Positions 31,233-39,994 of a DNA stretch of 64,000 nt are shown piece after piece. Position numbers and translations under genes: made by a program. The notes under the pieces were generated by a model. The model searched no databases. It was not told the DNA's origin and saw only the letters and a list, made by a program, of their open reading frames with translations. The first letter of the stretch is position 1, and every line of letters starts with the position of its first letter. Where the stretch lies: contig JAJFGZ010000005.1 in the NCBI GenBank assembly GCA_021775855.1, forward strand, positions 42,439 through 106,438, given 5' to 3'. Source of the stretch: Hyphomicrobiales bacterium (GTDB lineage: Bacteria; Pseudomonadota; Alphaproteobacteria; Rhizobiales; NORP267).

Positions 31233-32503
31233 TCGGCAGCGTCGATGCTGTCGGGCCGGCCATCGAGGGACAGCTTTGTAATTTGGCGAGGTTGCGACGC
31301 GATGACCTTGCCACGCCGGATCACGAACAGCCGCGCCGCCTTGATGCGGATCGCCTCGATGGTGTCACTGGCCTGCAGCACGACCATGTCGGCGTTGCAG
31401 CCTACTTCCAGCCCGTAACCCTCGATCCCGAGGATCCTGGCTGGCGTCTCAGTGACCGCGCCAAAGCACCAATCTATCTCGTCGCGGCTGGTGAGCTGGG
31501 CCACGTGCAACCCCATATGGGCAACTTCCAACATGTCGGCCTGGCCCAGCGGATACCACGGGTCCATGACGCAATCGGCGCCAAAAGCAACGGCAATGCC
31601 GGCTTGCCGCATTTCGGGCACCCGGGTCATGCCGCGTCGTTTCGGGTAAGTGTCGTGGCGGCCCTGGATCACCATGTTGATCAGCGGGTTGGCGATCGCT
31701 GCGACGCCGGCCTCCTCGATCAGCGGCAGGAGTTTCGAGACGTAATAATTGTCCATTGAATGCATCGAGGTGAGGTGCGAGCCAGCGACCCGGCCCTGCA
31801 GCCCGAGGCGCTGGGTCTCCCGGGCAAGGGTCTCGATATGCCGGGACATGGGATCGTCCGATTCGTCACAATGCATATCGACGTGCAGTCCCCGCTTCTC
31901 GGCAATTTCGCAGAGCGCCCTGACACTTTTTGCTCCATCGGCCATGGTGCGCTCGAAATGCGGGATACCGCCGACCACGTCGACGCCCATATCGAGTGCG
32001 CGGATCAGGTTTTGTTCCGCGGTTGGCGAGCGGTAAAAACCGTCCTGTGGAAACGCGACCAATTGAAGATCAATATAGTCCGAGATTTTTTTCTTCACAT
32101 CCAGCAACGCTTCGACGCCCAGCAGACTATCGTCGCAGATATCCACGTGGCTTCTGATCGCCAGCACGCCTTGCGAGACCGCGAGATCGCAATAGCGCAG
32201 TGCCCGCTCGATAATCTCGTCGTGGGTTTGGATGGGTTTCAATTCACCCCAGAGCGCGATCCCTTCAAGCAACGTGCCGGACTGGTTGAGCCGGGGCCGG
32301 CCCAGCGACAAGGTCGCGTCCATGTGGAAATGTGCGTCGACAAAGGGAGGCGCGACGAGCATCCCGGTGGCGTCGATCTCGGTCGCCCCCTGGCCATCCA
32401 GGTTCGGGCCGTTGGCCGCGATGCGCCCGTCGGCAACCCCGATATCCACGCCCTTTTGCCCATTCGGCAAGTTAGCGTTTCGTACGACCAGATCAAGTTC
32501 CAT
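31208..32503 (-). CDS. Cytosine-deaminase-like (CodA family) metal-dependent amidohydrolase
   Basis: This 431-residue protein is close to E. coli CodA along its length. The metal ligands and catalytic residues are present: His58/His60 in DAHFHMD, Gln153 in AFPQDG, His211 and Glu214 in HCDESDD, His243 in SHLTSMHS and Asp310 in FGADCVMDPWYP. CodA has Asp314 directly after its Asp313, and here that substrate-contacting position is Cys311. The natural substrate may therefore differ from cytosine (for example a modified pyrimidine, isoguanine or another aminated N-heterocycle). It is the last gene of an operon with a BmpA-type nucleoside/nucleobase ABC transporter, which fits uptake followed by deamination. 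Confidence 0.9.
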   Translation of the reverse strand: MELDLVVRNANLPNGQKGVDIGVADGRIAANGPNLDGQGATEIDATGMLVAPPFVDAHFHMDATLSLGRPRLNQSGTLLEGIALWGELKPIQTHDEIIERALRYCDLAVSQGVLAIRSHVDICDDSLLGVEALLDVKKKISDYIDLQLVAFPQDGFYRSPTAEQNLIRALDMGVDVVGGIPHFERTMADGAKSVRALCEIAEKRGLHVDMHCDESDDPMSRHIETLARETQRLGLQGRVAGSHLTSMHSMDNYYVSKLLPLIEEAGVAAIANPLINMVIQGRHDTYPKRRGMTRVPEMRQAGIAVAFGADCVMDPWYPLGQADMLEVAHMGLHVAQLTSRDEIDWCFGAVTETPARILGIEGYGLEVGCNADMVVLQASDTIEAIRIKAARLFVIRRGKVIASQPRQITKLSLDGRPDSIDAADYAPTEGA

Positions 32504-32515
32504 CGGTTCCTCCGG

Positions 32516-33457
32516 CTACCTCTCGCCCTTGAACCAGGGTACCAGCAGCGCGCGCGGATAGTCTGCACTTCGTGCGACGATAATCAACGCGACGATTGAG
32601 AGAATGTAGGGTGCCATCAGGAACACCTCGCCCGGCACAAACGATCCGACTTCGGTTTGCAAACGTACCTGGTAGGCTTCGAACGCGCCAAAAAGGAGCG
32701 CTCCAAGCAACGCCTTGCGTGGCTTCCAGGAGGCAAACACGGTCAGCGCGATGCATATCCAGCCCCGACCGTTGACCATGCCGAAAAAGAAGGCGTCAAA
32801 CGCCGCCATGGTGAGAAACGCACCGCCAAGGGCCATCAGTGAAGACCCGGCCATGATGGCACCGATCCGCAGCGCGTAGACCGACATGCCCTGGCTATCG
32901 ACCGACGACGGGTTATCGCCAACCGCCCTGATCGCCAGACCAAGTGGGGTGCTTTTCAATACCCAGGCGACCACAAAAACCAGGAAAAAAGCCAGATATG
33001 TCATGAACGTATGCTGGAATAGGGCAGGCCCAAGGAATGGCAAGTCCGAGAGGACCGGTATATCGAGCGGTTGAAACGCCTCGATTCGTGGCGGGGAAGT
33101 GACATCCGGCAGGGTGGTTCGGTAGGTGAAATAGGCGAGACTGGTCGCGAGCATGGTCACCCCGATCCCAGAGACGTGCTGTGAAAGTCCAAGAGGTACG
33201 GTCAGAATTCCGTGCAAAAGGCCAAGTATCGCGCCAACAATCATCGCCGTCAGCAATCCGCCGGCGAGACCAGCCCCGAGCCACACCGCCATCCAGCCGG
33301 ACATGGCGCCGGCCGTGAAAATGCCCTCTATACCCAGATTAAGGACCCCGGCGCGTTCGCAAATGAGGGCGCCGAGGGTGCCGAAAATCAAGGGTGTTGC
33401 GATGCGGATCGCGGCTTGCCAGAAATTTTCGTTCAGGAAGATTTCGAGGAATTCCAT
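32516..33457 (-). CDS. ABC transporter permease, BmpA/nucleoside-type (NupQ/YufQ-like)
   Basis: This 313-residue membrane protein has about 8-9 hydrophobic segments. It has BPD_transp_2-type features: TPLIFGTLGALICERAGVLNLGIEG near the N-terminus and LGLAIRAVGDNPSSVDSQGM in the central cytoplasmic loop, the coupling-helix region. It is the second permease of the transporter, starts 3 bases after the stop of the first and is followed 12 bases later by the deaminase. With the other permease it forms the heterodimeric channel for nucleosides, nucleobases or similar compounds. Confidence 0.92.
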   Translation of the reverse strand: MEFLEIFLNENFWQAAIRIATPLIFGTLGALICERAGVLNLGIEGIFTAGAMSGWMAVWLGAGLAGGLLTAMIVGAILGLLHGILTVPLGLSQHVSGIGVTMLATSLAYFTYRTTLPDVTSPPRIEAFQPLDIPVLSDLPFLGPALFQHTFMTYLAFFLVFVVAWVLKSTPLGLAIRAVGDNPSSVDSQGMSVYALRIGAIMAGSSLMALGGAFLTMAAFDAFFFGMVNGRGWICIALTVFASWKPRKALLGALLFGAFEAYQVRLQTEVGSFVPGEVFLMAPYILSIVALIIVARSADYPRALLVPWFKGER

Positions 33458-33460
33458 GAC

Positions 33461-34534
33461 CTAAACCTCCCTCCCCTTGAGTCCCATCCAGCGGAACTTG
33501 TACCTGGCAGCAACGCCGCCAACCAGCACGCACAAAAGAGACAGCGCGACCACAAGGTCGGCCAGATAGTTCGAGACACCGATGGCCCTGCTCATGGAAT
33601 CCGCGCCAACAAATATGGCGGCGATAAAAATCGAGGAAATCACTACCCCGATCGGCGACAGACCGGCCAGCATGGCGACCACGATGCCGGCATATCCGAA
33701 GCCCGGCGAGATATCCGATGTCAGGTATCCTTTCAGCCCGGCCACTTCGCTGACACCCGCCAGCCCTGCCAACGCGCCAGAAATCGCAGCGGCCTTCAGC
33801 ATGGTACCACTAACCGAAATACCTGCATGTCTGGCGGCGTGGGGGTTTTCGCCTACGGCCCGCAACTGGAACCCCAGCACGGTGTGGCGCATCACGATAT
33901 AGATCGCAATGGCTGCCCCAAGAGCGACAATCAGTCCCCAATGGACACGGAACCGGTCGACCAGCGGCGGCAAAATTGCCTGATCCAGGATCGGCTCGGA
34001 TTGCGGCCAGCCAAGCGACATGGGGTCCTTGAGCGCACCTTGCAGCAGCATCTGGACAAGCAAAATAATGATGAAATTCAGCAACAGGGTTGTCACAACT
34101 TCGTCGGTATTGAACCGGGTCTTCAGGTATGCAGGCCCGATCAATCCGACGGCGCCAGCCGCGGCGCCGGCGATCAGAACCAGCGGCAACAGGATCCAGG
34201 CGGGCGCGGAAATTGCGCCGGTCCCGACCGCGACCGCAGCAAGCGCACCCAGATAAAATTGTCCTTCGCCTCCGATATTCCAGAATTTCGCACGGAACGC
34301 GACCGCCGCCGCCAACCCGGTCAGGATAAGCGGCGTTGCCCGGGTCAGGGTTTCGGAGAAGGAAAAGGCCGAACCGAACGCACCCTTGAACATCAAGCCG
34401 TAAGCTTCGCCCAGATTCTGCCCAGCCGCCAAAAGCGGTATAGCGGCCAGCACTAGGGCAACCACCACAGCAGCAATGGGGGCGATAATGGCTATACGGC
34501 GGGAGGTCTCAGCCCTTGGTTCCATTCTGATCAT
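33461..34534 (-). CDS. ABC transporter permease, BmpA/nucleoside-type (NupP/YufP-like)
   Basis: This 357-residue permease has roughly 8-10 hydrophobic segments. The typical GLAAAVAFRAKFWNIGGEGQFYLGAL block lies at about 72-97, and GFQLRAVGENPHAARHAGI is the cytoplasmic coupling loop. It overlaps the ATPase gene by four bases at its start (ATGA at 34531-34534). The E-G-Q motif in the first block is typical of the larger permease of this transporter class. It pairs with the smaller permease encoded 3 bases downstream. Confidence 0.92.
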   Translation of the reverse strand: MIRMEPRAETSRRIAIIAPIAAVVVALVLAAIPLLAAGQNLGEAYGLMFKGAFGSAFSFSETLTRATPLILTGLAAAVAFRAKFWNIGGEGQFYLGALAAVAVGTGAISAPAWILLPLVLIAGAAAGAVGLIGPAYLKTRFNTDEVVTTLLLNFIIILLVQMLLQGALKDPMSLGWPQSEPILDQAILPPLVDRFRVHWGLIVALGAAIAIYIVMRHTVLGFQLRAVGENPHAARHAGISVSGTMLKAAAISGALAGLAGVSEVAGLKGYLTSDISPGFGYAGIVVAMLAGLSPIGVVISSIFIAAIFVGADSMSRAIGVSNYLADLVVALSLLCVLVGGVAARYKFRWMGLKGREV

Positions 34535-36108
34535 GATGCTTGCGCCTCCGTGGAATGTCCCGCCATCATCAGACCGACAGATGCACGATCGAGGTTTTCG
34601 ATTTCACCAGCGTCCTCGAGATTGCCGGAATGGATAACGACGACACGGTCCGCGAGCGCGAACAATTCATCCAGATCTTCGGAAATCAGGACCACACCGG
34701 CACCGCGCTCGCGCGCCGCGAGCAGGCGTTTGTGGACTTCCGTCAATGCGCCCACGTCGAGGCCGCGGGTCGGCTGGTTGGCAAGGATCAGTTTAGGCTC
34801 GGTGTCGAGGACCCGCGCCAAAATTAGTTTTTGCATATTGCCACCGGACAACAGGCGGGCTTCGGCGTCCGGCCCGGAACAACGTACATCGTAGGCGTCA
34901 ATCACGTTCTCGGCGTATTTTCGAAACCCCGCAAACCGGAGCATACCGTTGTTGGAAAACCGGTCATCGTCGAGATTTTCGATGGCGAGGTTTTCGGAAA
35001 CGTTCATGGAGCCAACGACGCCGTCATGGTGCCGGTCTTCCGGGATGCGCCCGATCCCCGAATTCATAAAGATTTTGGGGGTAAATTTGGTGACGGTCTT
35101 GCCTTGAAATTCGACGGTGCCGGAATCCGGTTCCACGAGGCCGGAAATCAGAGCCGCCAAAGCTGCCTGGCCGTTCCCGGTCACCCCTGCGATGCCGACG
35201 ATTTCTTTTTCACGGACCTCGAAATCAGCATCGTGGAGCGAACGCCGGTCGTCGATTCCGTCAACATTCGCGCGATTAAATTTCAACACAATATCGCCGG
35301 CCCCGATCCGCTCGCGCTTGCTGCCCGGGACCTCGTGGCCAACCATCAATTCGGCGATTCTGCGCTTGTCTGAGTCGGCGGTGATCAACTCGCCGACAAA
35401 TTTGCCACCGCGCAACACTACAATCCGGTGGGATGCGGCCAACACTTCGTGCAGCTTGTGCGAAATGAATATCACCGCCAGCCCGCCGGCGGCGAGTTTC
35501 GCGACTGTCTCGAACAGGCCCTCGGACTCTTGCGGCGTGAGCACGGCGGTCGGCTCGTCGAGCACAAGAACCCTGGTATCGCCGAACAGCGCCTTGAGAA
35601 TTTCCACCCGCTGTTTTTCGCCAACGGTGAGCGACGACACGCGGATGTCCAGATCAACCCCGAGACCGCTGCTCTCCATCAGATCTTCGATCTTCTTGCG
35701 CGCTTCACGGCGTTTGTTTGCGAGGCCGAAAAGCGGCTCGACCCCGAGTATGATATTTTCGAATCCGGTCAGGTTTTCCGCGAGCGTAAAATGCTGGTGA
35801 ACCATGCCGATCCCAGCATCGATGGATGCCTGTGGCGAGCCGGGCGTCAACTGGACCATCTTGCCGTTTTCACTGGCAACCCTGACCTCGCCTTCCTCGC
35901 AAACATAATGTCCGAACAGGACATTCATCAACGTGGTTTTGCCGGCACCGTTTTCGCCAAGTAGCGCCACCACGTCGCCGCGCCGCAACGTGAGGGAAAC
36001 GTCCTCGTTGGCGATAACCGGCCCGAATCGCTTGGAAATCTTATCGAGTTCCAGGATGACCGGTTTTGAATCGCCATTTTTCGCAGGCCGGGATTTGGCT
36101 GCAGCCAT
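34531..36108 (-). CDS. ABC transporter ATPase with two ABC domains (NupO/YufO-like)
   Basis: This 525-residue protein has two nucleotide-binding domains. Domain 1 has Walker A GENGAGKT (51-58), signature LTVGEKQ and Walker B VLVLDEPTAVL. Domain 2 has a degenerate Walker A (GVTGNGQ, lacking the Lys), signature LSGGNMQ and the altered Walker B LILANQPTRGLD. Such asymmetry is normal for sugar/nucleoside importers of this type, where one site is catalytically weak. The start is ATG 36108 with GGAG 8 bases upstream. The frame to 36327 would run into the binding-protein gene. It energises uptake through the two permeases. Confidence 0.92.
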   Translation of the reverse strand: MAAAKSRPAKNGDSKPVILELDKISKRFGPVIANEDVSLTLRRGDVVALLGENGAGKTTLMNVLFGHYVCEEGEVRVASENGKMVQLTPGSPQASIDAGIGMVHQHFTLAENLTGFENIILGVEPLFGLANKRREARKKIEDLMESSGLGVDLDIRVSSLTVGEKQRVEILKALFGDTRVLVLDEPTAVLTPQESEGLFETVAKLAAGGLAVIFISHKLHEVLAASHRIVVLRGGKFVGELITADSDKRRIAELMVGHEVPGSKRERIGAGDIVLKFNRANVDGIDDRRSLHDADFEVREKEIVGIAGVTGNGQAALAALISGLVEPDSGTVEFQGKTVTKFTPKIFMNSGIGRIPEDRHHDGVVGSMNVSENLAIENLDDDRFSNNGMLRFAGFRKYAENVIDAYDVRCSGPDAEARLLSGGNMQKLILARVLDTEPKLILANQPTRGLDVGALTEVHKRLLAARERGAGVVLISEDLDELFALADRVVVIHSGNLEDAGEIENLDRASVGLMMAGHSTEAQAS

Positions 36109-36187
36109 GGGTGGTGCTCCGCTCACATTTTCTGAAGAAGCCCGGGCAGCGGCGCGACCAGCGCGGCTACCCGGGAACAGATCGGAT

Positions 36188-37177
36188 TCAGGCGGTGGAT
36201 ACGGGTTCGGAATCGTCGACTTCAACGGTGAATGTTCCGTCGATGATTTCTTTCTCCTTCGCTTCAACCATGGCCGCCACATCAGCGGGAACCAGAGCGT
36301 CGTCGAATATAACGCTGCCGCCGCCATGTTTCATGTAGCTGTAGATGCCGTAATCTTCAGCTGTAAAGCTGCCGGCCTTGACCGCTTCGATCGCGGCATT
36401 GACGGTCGGTTCCATGTGCCAGATGGCACTCGCCAGGATGGTGCCGGGATAATCTGCTGCCGTATCGATAACGTTGCCGATGGCCTTGACACCCCGGTCG
36501 CGTGCCGCATCGGACACCCCGAACCGCTCGGCGTACATAATGTCGGCGCCCTTGTCGATCATCGCAAAGGCGGATTCCTTGGCCTTCGGCGGGTCGTACC
36601 AGGAGTTGATGAATGTCACCAGGAACTTGACGTCCGGGTTGACCGAAAGCGCGCCCGCTATGAAGGCGTGCATGAGCCGGTTCACTTCCGGTATGGCGAA
36701 GCCGCCGACCATGCCGATGATATTTGATTTCGTATCGCTGCCGGCCACGATACCTGTCAGATAACTGGGCTCGTGGATGAAATTGTCGAATACCGAAAAA
36801 TTCGGCGCCTCGGGGCCAAACGACGACCCGAGCAGCATGGCGACATCGGGATAGTCCGCCGCAACCTTGCGGGCGCCGCGTTCCACCGAGAATGCCTCAC
36901 CGACGATCAGCTTGACGCCTTTTTCAGCATATTCACGCATGACGCGCTCGTAATCGGTGTTCGAGACGTTTTCCGAATATTCGTAAGCAATGCCGTTCGC
37001 AGCGTTCAATGCCTTGTGGATCCGACCGATCCATTGTTGTTCCACCGGCAATGTATAAATCGCCGCAACGCTGAGGTCGCTCGCTGCCCAGGCCGGCAAC
37101 GCGCTGACGGTAGCAACGCTTGCCGTACCCGCCAGAAGCGTCCGGCGTGTAATGTCCATGGATATTTTCTTTTCCAT
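36188..37177 (-). CDS. BmpA/Med-family periplasmic binding protein of the ABC transporter
   Basis: This 329-residue solute-binding protein of the basic-membrane-protein/PnrA family binds purine nucleosides or related compounds in characterised members. The N-terminus has a twin-arginine-like signal (MDITRRTLLAGTASVAT), with cleavage near AWA-ASD at about residue 31. Family segments include VGEAFSVERGARKVAADYPDVAMLLG and GMVGGFAIPEVNRLMHAF. The start ATG 37177 has GGAGGG upstream. It is the first gene of the operon, 79 bases ahead of the ATPase. The Tat-like signal is unusual for binding proteins but not rare in alphaproteobacteria. Confidence 0.9.
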   Translation of the reverse strand: MEKKISMDITRRTLLAGTASVATVSALPAWAASDLSVAAIYTLPVEQQWIGRIHKALNAANGIAYEYSENVSNTDYERVMREYAEKGVKLIVGEAFSVERGARKVAADYPDVAMLLGSSFGPEAPNFSVFDNFIHEPSYLTGIVAGSDTKSNIIGMVGGFAIPEVNRLMHAFIAGALSVNPDVKFLVTFINSWYDPPKAKESAFAMIDKGADIMYAERFGVSDAARDRGVKAIGNVIDTAADYPGTILASAIWHMEPTVNAAIEAVKAGSFTAEDYGIYSYMKHGGGSVIFDDALVPADVAAMVEAKEKEIIDGTFTVEVDDSEPVSTA

Positions 37178-37619
37178 TATTCCCTCCGAATTGTTGACTT
37201 GCCCGACCCCGGTTATTTTCCAGAATTACCCAATTGGTTGGCCGGACCCCATTTTGTTAACAATTGCGGCCTGAGGTCAAATATGCTTTCCCAGAATGTC
37301 TATCTGTTTTTCCTATACCTGTGGGAAATCCACTTGATCGACAGCCAGGATTTCTGCGCCGGCAATGCGCTTTCAGCGTCGGATCAAATTCCGATGCGGG
37401 CGAAAGGTGACGCCAATTGTGAACTGGATAATACTTCCCGGCATAAAAAAATCCGGTGGCACTTGGACAACAACAGAATGTGGCCGACCGCATGGTTTCA
37501 CCATTTCGTCGTCTGAATTGCATTGACAAAGACCGGCCTGGTGGCAAAAACCGAGAACGGGGCCAGCGCCGTGATGGACGTGGGACCTTGACGAAATACA
37601 GAATCGAAAGGCCGGATTG
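37178..37619. other. 442-base divergent control region between the ABC operon and the hydrolase/matB genes
   Basis: There is no credible gene here. Two perfect short palindromes sit near the ABC operon start: CCAATTGG (37230-37237) and TTGTTAACAA (37254-37263), with AT-rich sequence between and after. This is the place to expect promoters for both directions and binding of the LysR at 30327 or another regulator. I could not identify a sound -35/-10 pair. Confidence 0.45.
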
Positions 37620-38867
37620 ATGGCGCTTGAGAGCAATTTGCGGATCGACGGTGCGCGGCTATGGAGCTCCCTTATGGAGATGGCCAAAATCGGCCCGGGT
37701 GTTCGGGGTGGGAATAATCGCCAAGCCCTGACTGATGATGACGGCGAAGGGCGGGCGCTGTTTCAACGCTGGTGCGAGGACGCCGGCATGACCATGGGGC
37801 TCGACCAGATGGGCACCATGTTTGCCCGGCGTGAGGGCGCTGACCCGAAGGCCTTACCCGTATATGTAGGCTCGCATCTGGATACCCAGCCGACGGGTGG
37901 TAAATATGATGGCGTGCTTGGGGTGCTCGGCGGGCTGGAACTTGTCCGAACCCTCAACGATCTGGGTATCAAGACCAAACACCCGATTGTGGTGGTCAAC
38001 TGGACCAACGAAGAGGGCACACGGTTCGCCCCGGCGATGATGGCGTCCGGGGTGTTTGCTGGCCAGTTTACTCAAGATTTTGCCTATAGCCAGGAAGACG
38101 CCGATGGCGTCAGGATGGGCGACGAGCTGGAGCGAATCGGCTGGAAAGGCGACGAGGAGGTGGGGTTGCGCAAAATGCACGCCCTGTTTGAATTACATAT
38201 TGAGCAAGGCCCGATTCTGGAGGCCGAAGGCAAAGAGATCGGCGTCGTCACCCACGGACAGGGGCTGAAATGGCTCGAATTCACGGTCACCGGCAAGGAA
38301 AGCCATACCGGATCCACGCCGATGCCGATGCGCAAAAACGCCGGGCTGGGCATGGCCAGGATCACCACGCTGGTCGACGAAATTGCACTGTCCCACGCTC
38401 CAAAAGCGGTCGGCGCGATCGGCCAGTGCAATGTCTACCCGAATTCCCGCAACATCATTCCCGGAAAGGTGGTGTTCACAGTCGATTTCAGATCGCCTGA
38501 TCTCGCCGTTCTCGAAGATATGGAGTCAAGGTTGCGTGAAGGCGCCCAGGCGATCTGCGATACCGACGGGCTTGGACTGGAGATCGAACAGGTGGGCGGG
38601 TTCGATCCGGTGACTTTCGACGAAGGGTGCGTAACCGCAGTGCGCAGCGCTGCTAAGCGGCTTGGCTATTCCCACCGTGACCTCGTATCCGGCGCCGGCC
38701 ACGATGCTTGCTGGATCAACGCGATCGCCCCCACCGCGATGGTGATGTGCCCGTGCGTCGACGGTCTCAGCCACAACGAGGACGAGGATATCAGCGAAGA
38801 CTGGGCGCGTGCCGGCACCGACGTACTGTTGCACGCTGTGCTCGAGACGGCCGGGATTGTTGATTGA
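37620..38867 (+). CDS. Zn-dependent M20 hydrolase: allantoate amidohydrolase/N-carbamoyl-amino-acid hydrolase family
   Basis: This 415-residue protein is of the M20/HyuC-AllC family. Metal-binding residues are visible as His86 and Asp88 in GSHLDTQPTGGKYDG (Asp97 follows), Glu131/Glu132 in NWTNEEGTRF, and a later His in LFELHIEQGPILE. Members cleave ureido or amidino C-N bonds in allantoate, ureidoglycine or N-carbamoyl-beta-alanine. ATG 37620 is preferred over a TTG just before it and has AAAGG upstream. In this region it could act on ureidomalonate, N-carbamoyl-beta-alanine or allantoate. The neighbours do not discriminate strongly. It begins a rightward set of catabolic genes. Confidence 0.9.
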   Translation: MALESNLRIDGARLWSSLMEMAKIGPGVRGGNNRQALTDDDGEGRALFQRWCEDAGMTMGLDQMGTMFARREGADPKALPVYVGSHLDTQPTGGKYDGVLGVLGGLELVRTLNDLGIKTKHPIVVVNWTNEEGTRFAPAMMASGVFAGQFTQDFAYSQEDADGVRMGDELERIGWKGDEEVGLRKMHALFELHIEQGPILEAEGKEIGVVTHGQGLKWLEFTVTGKESHTGSTPMPMRKNAGLGMARITTLVDEIALSHAPKAVGAIGQCNVYPNSRNIIPGKVVFTVDFRSPDLAVLEDMESRLREGAQAICDTDGLGLEIEQVGGFDPVTFDEGCVTAVRSAAKRLGYSHRDLVSGAGHDACWINAIAPTAMVMCPCVDGLSHNEDEDISEDWARAGTDVLLHAVLETAGIVD

Positions 38868-39094
38868 CCGGGTTGATTGAGAAGGCCGGTATCCGCGCCC
38901 GCCCTATCCCGGACTGCAAGACCGGTTAGATCGGCATTGCAATAAACCGGTTACACATTTCTTCGGGTGATGGGTCTGCGATTCCTTTTCGGCTATCGGA
39001 AAATCCGAATTCGAGTTCTGGAAATACGACTGGTCGCACCAAAAACATTCCTCTAGCCTATCGCCAATACAAATCAACAAGGCGGATGGCGACA

Positions 39095-39880
39095 ATGCAC
39101 GATAAAATTCACGATCTTTCTCAGCCTCTCAATCAAGACTGTGCCTCGTGGCCGTTTTACCCGCCATTTCAAGTTCATTACATCAAGCGCAAGTCAGAAC
39201 ACGGCGTGAATGCGCAGTATATCCAGTCGTCCAACCATATGGGCACCCATCTGGATGCGCCGAAGCATTTTGTAACCAACGGCAAGACCGTCGACCAGCT
39301 TCCGCTTGAGTGGCTGTATGGCCCGGGTGTCATCGTCGATATTTCCGATATGATCGACGAACTTGGCATGTTCCGGCCAGAAGACCTGGAGGCGCGCGCC
39401 GATATCCGGGATGGCGACATTCTGTTCATCCATACCGGCTGGCACAAATATTCGTTCCATGAGCCGGACGGCGACGAGGAAAAATACATTCTTCGCCATC
39501 CCGGGCCCCACCACAGCATTTGTGACTGGCTGCTCAAGAAAAAGATCCACCTCTGGGGGGTCGATATGATCTCGACCGATCACCCAATGAATTTGCCGAT
39601 CGGCCGGTTCCTCGGCAAAGGTGGGCTGGAACAATGGCAGAAAGTCCGCAAGCTCTGCGAAGACAAATACGGCGCCGACAAGATGGACGAACTGTTCCCC
39701 GACGGAGCCTACCAGCTCACCCATAACGCGCTGTTCCCGTACGATTGCTTCCATGTGGAAAATCTTGGTGGCGATATCGGGAACAAGGACCTGCATAACA
39801 AGCGGATCACACTTGGTGTATTCCCCTGGAAATTCAAAGGCGGTGAAGCGGCGTTTTGCCGGGCAGTTGCCTTCACGTGA
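39095..39880 (+). CDS. Cyclase-family metal-dependent hydrolase (kynurenine formamidase/isatin hydrolase-like)
   Basis: This 261-residue protein has the metal-binding signature HMGTHLDAPKHF, with His48, His52, Asp54 and His58, found in the cyclase family. Characterised members hydrolyse amide bonds: KynB (N-formylkynurenine), isatin hydrolase (opens the lactam of isatin) and related enzymes. The start is taken as ATG 39095 with AAGGCGG 9 bases upstream; an ATG at 39086 lies too close to that site. It sits between an M20 ureidohydrolase and an amidase, so all three consecutive genes encode C-N hydrolases. A ring-opening role, on barbiturate or another cyclic imide or isatin, is a reasonable inference and the most testable point of this cluster. 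Confidence 0.87.
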   Translation: MHDKIHDLSQPLNQDCASWPFYPPFQVHYIKRKSEHGVNAQYIQSSNHMGTHLDAPKHFVTNGKTVDQLPLEWLYGPGVIVDISDMIDELGMFRPEDLEARADIRDGDILFIHTGWHKYSFHEPDGDEEKYILRHPGPHHSICDWLLKKKIHLWGVDMISTDHPMNLPIGRFLGKGGLEQWQKVRKLCEDKYGADKMDELFPDGAYQLTHNALFPYDCFHVENLGGDIGNKDLHNKRITLGVFPWKFKGGEAAFCRAVAFT

Positions 39881-39994
39881 TAAGTATGTCGCCGGGCGCA
39901 TAACATTTGCGGTCGGCGGGAGGGCCCACGGTAACGCAACCACGGGTTTGGCTTAACTGGGTGGCCGCTACGGCCGCCCGCAGAGGGTGGCATT

